Part shown: one piece after another, positions 14,323 to 19,447 of the stretch
Layout of the letters: every line of letters begins with the position of its first letter
Numbering within the stretch: position 1 is the first letter of the stretch
NCBI GenBank assembly: GCA_023424785.1
Contig: JAFADP010000186.1
Coordinates: forward strand, 1 to 19,447
Direction: 5' to 3'
Origin: Bacillota bacterium
GTDB taxonomy: Bacteria > Bacillota > Clostridia > Clostridiales > Clostridiaceae
DNA: 19,447 nucleotides
Translations under genes and position numbers: made by a program
The notes under the pieces: model-generated
What the model saw: only the letters and a program-made list of their open reading frames with translations
The model's database searches: none
What the model was told of the DNA's origin: nothing

Positions 14323-15609
14323 ATGTCAGCATTTATTGTTTTAGGAGCCCAATGGGGTGATGAAGGAAAAGGAAAGATGACAGATTATCTAGCAGAATCT
14401 GCTGAGGTAGTTGTTAGATTTCAAGGGGGGAATAATGCAGGTCATACTGTAGAGGTTGGAGATAGACAATACAAGCTTCACTTAATACCTTCAGGTATAT
14501 TACATGATGACAAATTAAATGTTATAGGAAATGGCGTTGTAGTAGATCCTAAGGCTTTATTTGAAGAAATAAGTTACCTAGAAGGAGAAGGTGTAAAGGT
14601 TACACCAGAAAAGTTAATAGTGAGTGATAGAGCACAATTAATTATGCCTTATCATAAAGTTTTAGATGCTTTAAAAGAAAAAGCTAGAGGAAAGAATGAT
14701 ATAGGGACAACTGGTAAAGGTATTGGACCATGTTATACAGATAAAGTTGAAAGATGCGGAATAAGAGTTTGTGATCTTTTACATGAAGAAGTATTTGAAT
14801 CACTACTTAGAGATAATATGAAAGCTAAGAATGCCTACATCACTAAAGTTCTTGGTGGGGAAGCACTTGATGTAGAAGAAATTTTAAAAGAATATAAAGT
14901 TTATGCTGAAAAAATAAGACCATTTGTAAAAGATACTTCTGTTGCTGTATATAATTCAATAAAAGCAGATAAGAATGTATTATTTGAAGGTGCTCAGGGA
15001 ATGCTATTAGATATAGATCACGGTAGTTATCCATATGTAACTTCTTCAAATACAACTGCAGGTGGAGTAAGCAATGGTGTTGGTGTAGGACCAACAATGA
15101 TTACAAATGCAATAGGTATAGCAAAAGCTTATACAACAAGAGTAGGAAAAGGACCATTCCCAACAGAATTAGAAGATGAAACTGGTGAATGGATAAGACA
15201 AAAAGGTCACGAGTATGGGGTTACAACAGGAAGATCTAGAAGATGTGGATGGCTTGATTTAGTTATAGTTAAATCTGCTGCAAGAGTAAGTGGATTAACT
15301 TCTTTAGCTGTAACTAAGATTGATACATTAGCAGGTTTAGAAAAGCTTAAGGTTTGTGTTGGATATAAGTTAAATGGAGAAGTTATTGATTACTTCCCAG
15401 CAAGCTTAGAAGATGTAGCAGCATGTGAACCAATATATGAAGAATTTGATGGATGGGATGATTCTGTAGCTGATGCAAGAAGCTATGAAGAGTTACCAGA
15501 AAATGCAAAGATATACTTAAAGAGAATAGAAGAGTTTACTGAAACTAGAATTTCTTATATTTCAGTAGGTCCAAAGAGAGACCAAACAATGAAGGTTAAT
15601 GAAATATAA
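14323..15609 (+). CDS. purA: Adenylosuccinate synthetase
   Basis: PurA joins IMP and aspartate with GTP hydrolysis to form adenylosuccinate, the first committed step to AMP. The family motifs are complete: GAQWGDEGKGK (catalytic D13), QGGNNAGHT (catalytic H41), the IMP-contacting GTTGKGIGPCYTDK, FEGAQGMLLDIDHGSYPYVTSSNT, the aspartate loop GVTTGRSRRCGWLDL, and the GTP-binding KIDTL and VGPKRDQT near the end. Length 428 residues is standard. Start: ATG 14323 after AAGGAGG. It has its own promoter (14253-14281) and is followed after 22 bases by a DUF1858 gene, with which it probably shares a transcript. PurA is also close to the origin in Bacillus. Confidence 0.98.
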   Translation: MSAFIVLGAQWGDEGKGKMTDYLAESAEVVVRFQGGNNAGHTVEVGDRQYKLHLIPSGILHDDKLNVIGNGVVVDPKALFEEISYLEGEGVKVTPEKLIVSDRAQLIMPYHKVLDALKEKARGKNDIGTTGKGIGPCYTDKVERCGIRVCDLLHEEVFESLLRDNMKAKNAYITKVLGGEALDVEEILKEYKVYAEKIRPFVKDTSVAVYNSIKADKNVLFEGAQGMLLDIDHGSYPYVTSSNTTAGGVSNGVGVGPTMITNAIGIAKAYTTRVGKGPFPTELEDETGEWIRQKGHEYGVTTGRSRRCGWLDLVIVKSAARVSGLTSLAVTKIDTLAGLEKLKVCVGYKLNGEVIDYFPASLEDVAACEPIYEEFDGWDDSVADARSYEELPENAKIYLKRIEEFTETRISYISVGPKRDQTMKVNEI

Positions 15610-15631
15610 TTATTTTTAAGAGGTGATTTTA

Positions 15632-15814
15632 ATGATTACTAAAAATATGACCATAGGAGAAATTGTTAATAGCGATTTTAGTAAAGCTGATGTATTAATG
15701 AGTTTTGGTATGGGATGTGTTGGATGTCCATCAGCTCAAGCTGAAACTTTAGAAGAAGCAGCAATGGTACATGGAATAAACTTAGAAGAATTAATAGAAG
15801 CTCTAAATAAATAA
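15632..15814 (+). CDS. DUF1858 redox-disulfide domain protein
   Basis: A 60-residue stand-alone DUF1858 protein of the type called hybrid-cluster-protein-associated redox disulfide domain. The opening MTIGEIVNSDFSKADVLMSFGM and the CVGC pair (C29, C32) followed by PSAQAETLEEAAMVHGI are typical. The role is not firmly known; a dithiol or metal-bound cysteine pair is presumed. Start: ATG 15632 after AGAGGTGA (15619-15626); a GTG at 15623 in the same frame lies inside that ribosome binding site. It is directly downstream of purA and ends at a long hairpin terminator. No hybrid cluster protein gene is in the window. Confidence 0.88.
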   Translation: MITKNMTIGEIVNSDFSKADVLMSFGMGCVGCPSAQAETLEEAAMVHGINLEELIEALNK

Positions 15815-15819
15815 CAACT

Positions 15820-15864
15820 AGAGGTAGTTTAAAATAAGTTTTATTATTTTAATCTACCTCTTTT
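15820..15864 (+). terminator. Terminator of purA-DUF1858
   Basis: AGAGGTAG (15820-15827) pairs with CTACCTCT (15854-15861), and after a T-T mismatch TTAAAATAA (15829-15837) pairs with TTATTTTAA (15844-15852). Four T, then CTTT, follow. This is a 17-bp stem with one mismatch. Confidence 0.85.
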
Positions 15865-15888
15865 CTTTAAATATAGGGGGTAAATTTT

Positions 15889-16638
15889 ATGAGTAAGAAG
15901 TATATTAAAAATTATGAAGTAAATTATCATGATGTAGATCGTAATCTGAAGTGTAAGTTATCATCTATAATGAATTTTTTATGTGATATAGGAAATTGCC
16001 AGTCAGAAGAACTTGGAGATACTATAGAACACTTAGTAGAGAGCAATGGAGCATGGGTATTTTATAAGTATGATATAAAGGTTCATAAGTATCCTAAATA
16101 TAGAGATATTATTACTGTTGAGACTCAATCTATTGGCTTTAAGAAGTTCTATGCTTATAGAGGATATACCATTAAAGATTCATTAGGAAATACTCTTGTA
16201 GAGGCTGTAGCGCTATTTTTCTTAATAAATATTGAGAAGAGACGTCCAATGAGGATACCTAATGAAAAGTATATAATTTATGGTGAGAATAAAGATATTT
16301 CAAAAGAAGTTGAAATGGAAGATATTAAGAATATAAAAAGAATTGATAACGAGAAGAGCTTTCAGATACGTTATAGTGATATAGATTCAAATGGTCATGT
16401 GAATAATGTAAAATATGTAGAGTTAGCCATAGAGGCTGTACCACAAGAAATTATTAGTGATTACAATTTAGAGAGAGTTAAAGTTATATTTGAGAAAGAA
16501 ACTACTTATGGTGATATAGTAAGTATATTTACAGAAGTAGAAGAAGTAAATGAGAACTTATATATAACTAGTCATGTAATAAAGAGTAAGGATGGAAAAG
16601 AGTTAACTAAGCTAGAAATGCATTGGAATAGGGAATAG
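15889..16638 (+). CDS. Acyl-ACP thioesterase (FatA/FatB-like)
   Basis: A 249-residue double hot-dog acyl-ACP thioesterase, releasing free fatty acids from acyl carrier protein in the cytoplasm. The first hot-dog domain (about 1-135) includes YEVNYHDVDRNLKCKLSSIMNFLCD and AWVFYKYDIKVHKYPKYRDIITVET. The second (about 150-249) contains RYSDIDSNGHVNNVKYVE, whose D166, N168 and H170 match the catalytic D-x-N-x-H region of plant and bacterial enzymes. Chain-length preference cannot be read. Start: ATG 15889 after AGGGGG. It follows the purA-DUF1858 terminator with no clear promoter of its own, so readthrough may contribute. It is convergent with the next gene, and both stop codons fall in one hairpin. 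Confidence 0.92.
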   Translation: MSKKYIKNYEVNYHDVDRNLKCKLSSIMNFLCDIGNCQSEELGDTIEHLVESNGAWVFYKYDIKVHKYPKYRDIITVETQSIGFKKFYAYRGYTIKDSLGNTLVEAVALFFLINIEKRRPMRIPNEKYIIYGENKDISKEVEMEDIKNIKRIDNEKSFQIRYSDIDSNGHVNNVKYVELAIEAVPQEIISDYNLERVKVIFEKETTYGDIVSIFTEVEEVNENLYITSHVIKSKDGKELTKLEMHWNRE

Positions 16639-16659
16639 TCTTAAAGACTATTCCCTATT
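16627..16659. repeat. Hairpin between convergent genes, without a U tract
   Basis: AATAGGGAATAGTC (16627-16640) pairs perfectly with GACTATTCCCTATT (16646-16659) around TTAAA. It spans the last codons and stops of both convergent genes. Neither side has a T run, so it is not a canonical terminator, though it may stop or stabilise transcripts. Confidence 0.7.
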
Positions 16660-17876
16660 AATGCTCCTGAGCTCCAAGCCCACTGAAGGTTAAAACCACC
16701 ACAATCTCCATTTACATCAAGTATTTCACCGCAGAAAAATAATCCTTTTATAATTTTAGATTCAAGGGTTTTATTGTCTACTTCCTTTGTATTTATTCCA
16801 CCTTGAGTTAATTGAGCACTGTTGAATCCATTTGTATCAATACATTTAAATTCCCATTTTTTTAGACGTTTAGCTATTAAATCTGTATACTTCCAATCTA
16901 ATTCACAACAAGGTGTATGTATATTTTGTATTCCAAGATCCTTTAAAAATATAGGAATAAGTTTTTTATTAATAACTCCGATTAAAGCATTAGAAATACT
17001 TCGATGACTAAGCATAGCTAAGTGACCATATATAAAATTATCTATATCATCTTGAGAACTCTCAGGCATCATGTCCACAACTATTTTAACATTCTTTTTC
17101 TCATATAATGATATAGATGCTATTCTAGATATCTGTAGTATAGGAGGTCCTGATATTCCGTAGTCTGTAAATAGAACTTCTCCTTTCTCACATCTAATAA
17201 CATCATTATTAACTACTACAGAAGCTGCTCCATCAAATTTTATACCAGATAGAGCTTTAAGATGATCATATTTTAACTTTAATTGAACTATAGCAGGTAG
17301 AGTAGGAATTAAAGAGTGTCCTAGTTTTTTAGCTAATCCATATCCAGAACCGTCTGATCCGGTTTTTACTGCAGATTTTCCACCACAAGCTAATACAACC
17401 TTATTACATGTGAATAAGGGATGTTCTTCATTATTTGTGGATAAATTAAAGCATTTATCCTTATGAATAGCTTCTACCTTACAGTTAGTATATACAGGAA
17501 TATTTTTTTCTTCTAAAGCTAATCTTAAAATATCAACAACTGAAGAGGCTTGAAAAGATTTGGGATATAATCGTCCATTTTCTAGTTGCGTTAAAGGTAA
17601 TCCTAAAGATAAAAATAAATTTTTTGTATCGTCTATATTAAAATTTTCTAAACAAAAATTAAAAAAATTATCATTTTGACTATGATAATTAATAAATGGA
17701 GAAGCAACTTTTGCATTAGAAATATTACAACGACCATTTCCAGTAGTTAGGATTTTTCTACCTACTCTATCGGTGCTTTCTAATATAGCAACATCTTTAC
17801 CTAAATCCTTAGCAACAATAGCAGCCATCAGGCCTGAGGCACCTCCACCAACAATAATATTATCATGATAAATCAT
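16641..17876 (-). CDS. HI0933/YhiN-family NAD(P)/FAD-dependent oxidoreductase
   Basis: A flavoprotein of the HI0933 family (YhiN/YtfP group); the physiological substrate is unknown. The N-terminal dinucleotide-binding motif IIVGGGASGLMAA (7-19), the family-specific GRKILTTGNGRCNISN, CNKVVLACGGKSAVKTGSDGSGYGLAKKLGH, a middle region with FTDYGISGPPILQIS, and the closing FFCGEILDVNGDCGGFNLQWAWSSG are all diagnostic. Length 411 residues is standard. Start: ATG at 17876 after AAGGAG on the minus strand. It is transcribed alone, towards the thioesterase, with a weak candidate promoter at 17910-17938. Confidence 0.94.
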   Translation of the reverse strand: MIYHDNIIVGGGASGLMAAIVAKDLGKDVAILESTDRVGRKILTTGNGRCNISNAKVASPFINYHSQNDNFFNFCLENFNIDDTKNLFLSLGLPLTQLENGRLYPKSFQASSVVDILRLALEEKNIPVYTNCKVEAIHKDKCFNLSTNNEEHPLFTCNKVVLACGGKSAVKTGSDGSGYGLAKKLGHSLIPTLPAIVQLKLKYDHLKALSGIKFDGAASVVVNNDVIRCEKGEVLFTDYGISGPPILQISRIASISLYEKKNVKIVVDMMPESSQDDIDNFIYGHLAMLSHRSISNALIGVINKKLIPIFLKDLGIQNIHTPCCELDWKYTDLIAKRLKKWEFKCIDTNGFNSAQLTQGGINTKEVDNKTLESKIIKGLFFCGEILDVNGDCGGFNLQWAWSSGALIGNSL

Positions 17877-17909
17877 ATATTTAATCTCCTTAATAATTAA
17901 TATAATTAG

Positions 17910-17938
17910 ATTTTAGCACAGTATTTTAATACCTTAAA
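17910..17938 (-). promoter_or_regulatory. Candidate promoter of the HI0933-family gene
   Basis: On the minus strand TTTAAG (17938-17933), a 17-base spacer and TAAAAT (17915-17910), about 34 bases before the start codon. The -35 is poor and the region is very A/T-rich. Confidence 0.4.
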
Positions 17939-18005
17939 GGGATAATAAATTTTGTAGTAAAATAAGAATAGAATAAAAAAATAAAATATTTTTTAAAAAA
18001 ATGTG

Positions 18006-18034
18006 TTGACATAAATTAAAACTTTATGTATTAT
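18006..18034 (+). promoter_or_regulatory. Strong promoter of the tRNA operon
   Basis: TTGACA (18006-18011), an exact 17-base spacer and TATTAT (18029-18034). It is the best sigma-A match in the window. The leader before the first tRNA is about 55 bases. Confidence 0.85.
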
Positions 18035-18096
18035 AGTCTATGTGGTCAGCACGGAACGGCAAACAAAGTTCTGAAGCATGACAAACTTAATAATTT

Positions 18097-18171
18097 GGCT
18101 CCTTGGTCAAGCGGTTAAGACACCACCCTTTCACGGTGGTAACAGGGGTTCGATTCCCCTAGGAGTCACCA
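18097..18171 (+). tRNA. tRNA-Glu (anticodon TTC), copy 1
   Basis: Acceptor GGCTCCT pairs with AGGAGTC; anticodon arm CCACC-CTTTCAC-GGTGG with anticodon TTC; TTCGATT T-loop; CCA encoded. 75 bases, identical to copy 2 at 18481. Confidence 0.97.
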
Positions 18172-18180
18172 TTTTACTTT

Positions 18181-18256
18181 GGGCGCATAGCTCAGCTGGG
18201 AGAGCATCTGCCTTACAAGCAGAGGGTCACAGGTTCGAGCCCTGTTGTGCCCACCA
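18181..18256 (+). tRNA. tRNA-Val (anticodon TAC), copy 1
   Basis: Acceptor GGGCGCA pairs with TGTGCCC; anticodon arm TCTGC-CTTACAA-GCAGA with anticodon TAC; CCA encoded. It differs from copy 2 (18577) only at the paired positions 27 and 43. Confidence 0.97.
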
Positions 18257-18262
18257 AAGTAC

Positions 18263-18339
18263 GGCTCAGTAGCTCAGTTGGTTAGAGTGCCAGCCTGTCA
18301 CGCTGGAAGTCGAGGGTTCGAGCCCCTTCTGAGTCGCCA
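18263..18339 (+). tRNA. tRNA-Asp (anticodon GTC), copy 1
   Basis: Acceptor GGCTCAG pairs with CTGAGTC; anticodon arm CCAGC-CTGTCAC-GCTGG with anticodon GTC; discriminator G and encoded CCA. It differs from copy 2 (18661) at four bases. Confidence 0.97.
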
Positions 18340-18380
18340 ACTTTTTAAATTAAATATATAAAAACTAAAAACCATATTAT

Positions 18381-18455
18381 GCTGGCATGGCTCAACGGTA
18401 GAGCAGCTGACTTGTAATCAGCAGGTTGTAGGTTCGATTCCTATTGCCAGCTCCA
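18381..18455 (+). tRNA. tRNA-Thr (anticodon TGT)
   Basis: Acceptor GCTGGCA pairs with TGCCAGC; anticodon arm GCTGA-CTTGTAA-TCAGC with anticodon TGT; CCA encoded. It is the only unduplicated tRNA of the cluster. Confidence 0.97.
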
Positions 18456-18480
18456 TTTTAAATGAAGCAACAAATATTAT

Positions 18481-18555
18481 GGCTCCTTGGTCAAGCGGTT
18501 AAGACACCACCCTTTCACGGTGGTAACAGGGGTTCGATTCCCCTAGGAGTCACCA
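18481..18555 (+). tRNA. tRNA-Glu (anticodon TTC), copy 2
   Basis: Same 75 bases as the first tRNA-Glu, anticodon TTC, CCA encoded. It opens the second Glu-Val-Asp block. Confidence 0.97.
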
Positions 18556-18576
18556 TTTTAAATATTTCAATCTTAT

Positions 18577-18652
18577 GGGCGCATAGCTCAGCTGGGAGAG
18601 CACCTGCCTTACAAGCAGGGGGTCACAGGTTCGAGCCCTGTTGTGCCCACCA
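18577..18652 (+). tRNA. tRNA-Val (anticodon TAC), copy 2
   Basis: Anticodon arm CCTGC-CTTACAA-GCAGG, anticodon TAC, CCA encoded. The U27-A43 pair of copy 1 is C27-G43 here, a compensatory change. Confidence 0.97.
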
Positions 18653-18660
18653 TAAGATAT

Positions 18661-18737
18661 GGCTCAGTAGCTCAGCTGGTTAGAGTGCCGGCCTGTCACG
18701 CCGGAGGTCGAGGGTTCGAGCCCCTTCTGAGTCGCCA
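18661..18737 (+). tRNA. tRNA-Asp (anticodon GTC), copy 2
   Basis: Anticodon arm CCGGC-CTGTCAC-GCCGG, anticodon GTC, CCA encoded. Relative to copy 1 it has a compensatory pair change (A29-U41 to G29-C41), one D-loop change and one variable-loop change. Confidence 0.97.
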
Positions 18738-18741
18738 AATT

Positions 18742-18770
18742 AAACAAGCTTTATTTAAGCTTGTTTTTTT
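18742..18770 (+). terminator. Terminator of the tRNA operon
   Basis: AAACAAGCTT (18742-18751), loop TATTT, AAGCTTGTTT (18757-18766), continuing into a run of T to 18770. Confidence 0.9.
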
Positions 18771-18796
18771 ATATGTAAAAATACTTATAAAAATAG

Positions 18797-18816
18797 CCTT
18801 AATATTTCTATTAAGG
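18797..18816. terminator. Second hairpin, probable terminator of the DnaC-like gene
   Basis: CCTTAATA (18797-18804), loop TTTC, TATTAAGG (18809-18816). On the minus strand it is followed by CTATTTTTATAAG and lies 16 bases past the DnaC-like stop codon. On the plus strand TTTATTTTT follows, so it may also back up the tRNA terminator. Confidence 0.65.
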
Positions 18817-18832
18817 TTTATTTTTAAGAGTT

Positions 18833-19447
18833 TTATTTTTTATTTAAATTTTGCTTTATTCTTATATCTTCGGAATAGAATTTGAATAACTTAAAATTAC
18901 CAAGTAGTCTTGAAGAAATTCTTTCAGTGTAATTTTTTACAATGTCAGATAAAGATAAGTTTGTAGAAATGATCATTTTCTTATTGTTCAGGATTTTTCT
19001 GTTTAAAAGATTGAATAATTCTGTTATTGAAAATTCGTTAAGATGTTCAGCTCCTAAATCATCTATTATAAGCAGATCACATTCTATTAATAATGATTCA
19101 AGGTTGGAATTATTATTAAATCTTATATCTCTCAAATTTTGAATTAATTCCTCCGATGTTTTATAAACAACTAAAAATCCCTTATCTAATATATCTTTTG
19201 AAATACAGTATGATAAATAAGTCTTACCACTGCCAGGATTACCGTAAAAGAGCAGGTTGGTTGATATAGAAGAAAAGTTAGGAATATATTCAGTCTGGAT
19301 ATATTCTAAAATGTTTTCTATATTTTTACGAGGAGAAAACTTTTCATCTCCAATTCTATGAGAAGTATAAAGTGATAAATCAAAATTATCGAAGTTATTT
19401 TTTTGTATTACATTTTCTAATTCAGAATCTTTGTAATACAGTTTTAT
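18833..19447 (-). CDS. DnaC/DnaI-like ATPase (probable helicase loader), 5' end missing
   Basis: An AAA+ ATPase of the DnaC/DnaI/IstB group that probably helps load the replicative helicase. The minus-strand frame is open from the window edge to the stop at 18833-18835 (204 residues visible), so the start lies beyond 19447; a short version from TTG 19135 would cut the domain after Walker A. Visible in order: the group-typical SPRKNIENILEYI, Walker A GNPGSGKT (19243-19220), VVYKTSEELIQNL, Walker B LLIIDDLGAE (about 19072-19043), STNLSLSDIVKNYTERISSRLLG, matching sensor 1 and the arginine-finger region. In clostridia a DnaD-domain gene often precedes it, which would lie outside the window. IstB-like transposition ATPases share this fold, but no transposase or inverted repeat is present here. 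Confidence 0.85.
   Translation of the reverse strand: MKLYYKDSELENVIQKNNFDNFDLSLYTSHRIGDEKFSPRKNIENILEYIQTEYIPNFSSISTNLLFYGNPGSGKTYLSYCISKDILDKGFLVVYKTSEELIQNLRDIRFNNNSNLESLLIECDLLIIDDLGAEHLNEFSITELFNLLNRKILNNKKMIISTNLSLSDIVKNYTERISSRLLGNFKLFKFYSEDIRIKQNLNKK

Noticed and set aside
14843..15097. Leucine-rich open frame on the minus strand within purA, and similar frames opposite rpsF leader, lonC, dnaB, proC and malic enzyme
   Set aside because: Low-complexity antisense shadows of well-identified genes, without ribosome binding sites or family resemblance.
18097..18737. tRNA cluster as an integration site for a mobile element
   Set aside because: All seven tRNAs are intact, no integrase is adjacent, and the repeats are the tRNA genes themselves rather than att-type flanking copies.
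18078..18885. Open frames of 64-80 codons running through the tRNA cluster, with LGQAVKTPPFHGGN- and SVAQLVRVPACHAGG-type sequences
   Set aside because: They are translations of tRNA genes, a well-known source of spurious proteins; the DNA is fully explained by the seven tRNAs.
18833..19135. A 100-residue stand-alone protein starting at TTG 19135
   Set aside because: The frame stays open upstream to the window edge and encodes Walker A there, so this is the 3' part of a larger DnaC-like gene, not a small gene or a truncated pseudogene.
18833..19447. IstB-type insertion-sequence ATPase
   Set aside because: No transposase partner, terminal repeats or target duplication is visible; the SPRKNIENIL segment and clostridial origin context favour a helicase loader. 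The 5' end outside the window could still change this.

Overview
This is a chromosome segment from a low-GC, endospore-forming Firmicute, almost certainly a Clostridium sensu stricto (cluster I) species. The evidence is the strong A/T bias in coding and intergenic DNA, strong AGGAGG-type ribosome binding sites, the sporulation genes yyaC and lonC, and an origin-side gene order (parA-parB ... yyaC ... rpsF-ssb-rpsR ... gdpP-rplI-lonC-dnaB ... purA) like that beside oriC in Bacillus and Clostridium. I cannot name the species.

Layout. 1-2125: the 3' part of parA (window edge), parB, a perfect parS site and a DUF4446 membrane-anchored protein, ending in a bidirectional terminator. 2116-3884 (minus strand): a cysteine-desulfurase-like class V aminotransferase, then yyaC, which has its own sporulation-sigma-like promoter. 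3885-4156: a divergent intergenic region with a second perfect parS and a 12-bp-arm inverted repeat. 4157-5790: a DUF3343 protein (putative S/Se carrier-like), a DUF951 zinc-ribbon-like protein, and the rpsF-ssb-rpsR operon, which has a good promoter and a leader matching the S6:S18-binding autoregulatory RNA. 6002-12948: a MazG-like protein, then gdpP (c-di-AMP phosphodiesterase), rplI, lonC, dnaB and proC, tightly spaced, with a terminator. 12966-14138 (minus): malic enzyme. 14323-15864: purA and a DUF1858 redox-disulfide protein. 15889-16638: an acyl-ACP thioesterase, convergent with an HI0933-family flavoprotein (16641-17876, minus). 18006-18770: a seven-tRNA operon (Glu-Val-Asp-Thr-Glu-Val-Asp) with a near-consensus promoter and a terminator. 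18833-19447 (minus): the 3' part of a DnaC/DnaI-like helicase-loader ATPase cut by the right edge.

How the genes work together. Most of the window is origin-proximal housekeeping: chromosome segregation (ParA/ParB and two parS loading sites), replication (SSB, DnaB helicase, a DnaC-like ATPase), ribosome assembly (S6, S18, L9), second-messenger and nucleotide metabolism (GdpP, MazG-like, PurA) and central metabolism (ProC, malic enzyme, thioesterase). LonC and YyaC tie in sporulation. The aminotransferase/DUF3343 pair may handle sulfur or selenium.

I found no convincing undescribed system, mobile element, CRISPR array or phage. The points most worth a second look are the divergent aminotransferase/DUF3343 pair with its inverted repeat, the S6:S18 leader that covers the rpsF Shine-Dalgarno, the yyaC promoter, and the duplicated tRNA block whose copies have diverged by compensatory base-pair changes. 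Several start codons were moved from the longest reading frame to starts supported by ribosome binding sites (parB, aminotransferase, rpsR, MazG-like, proC, DUF1858).
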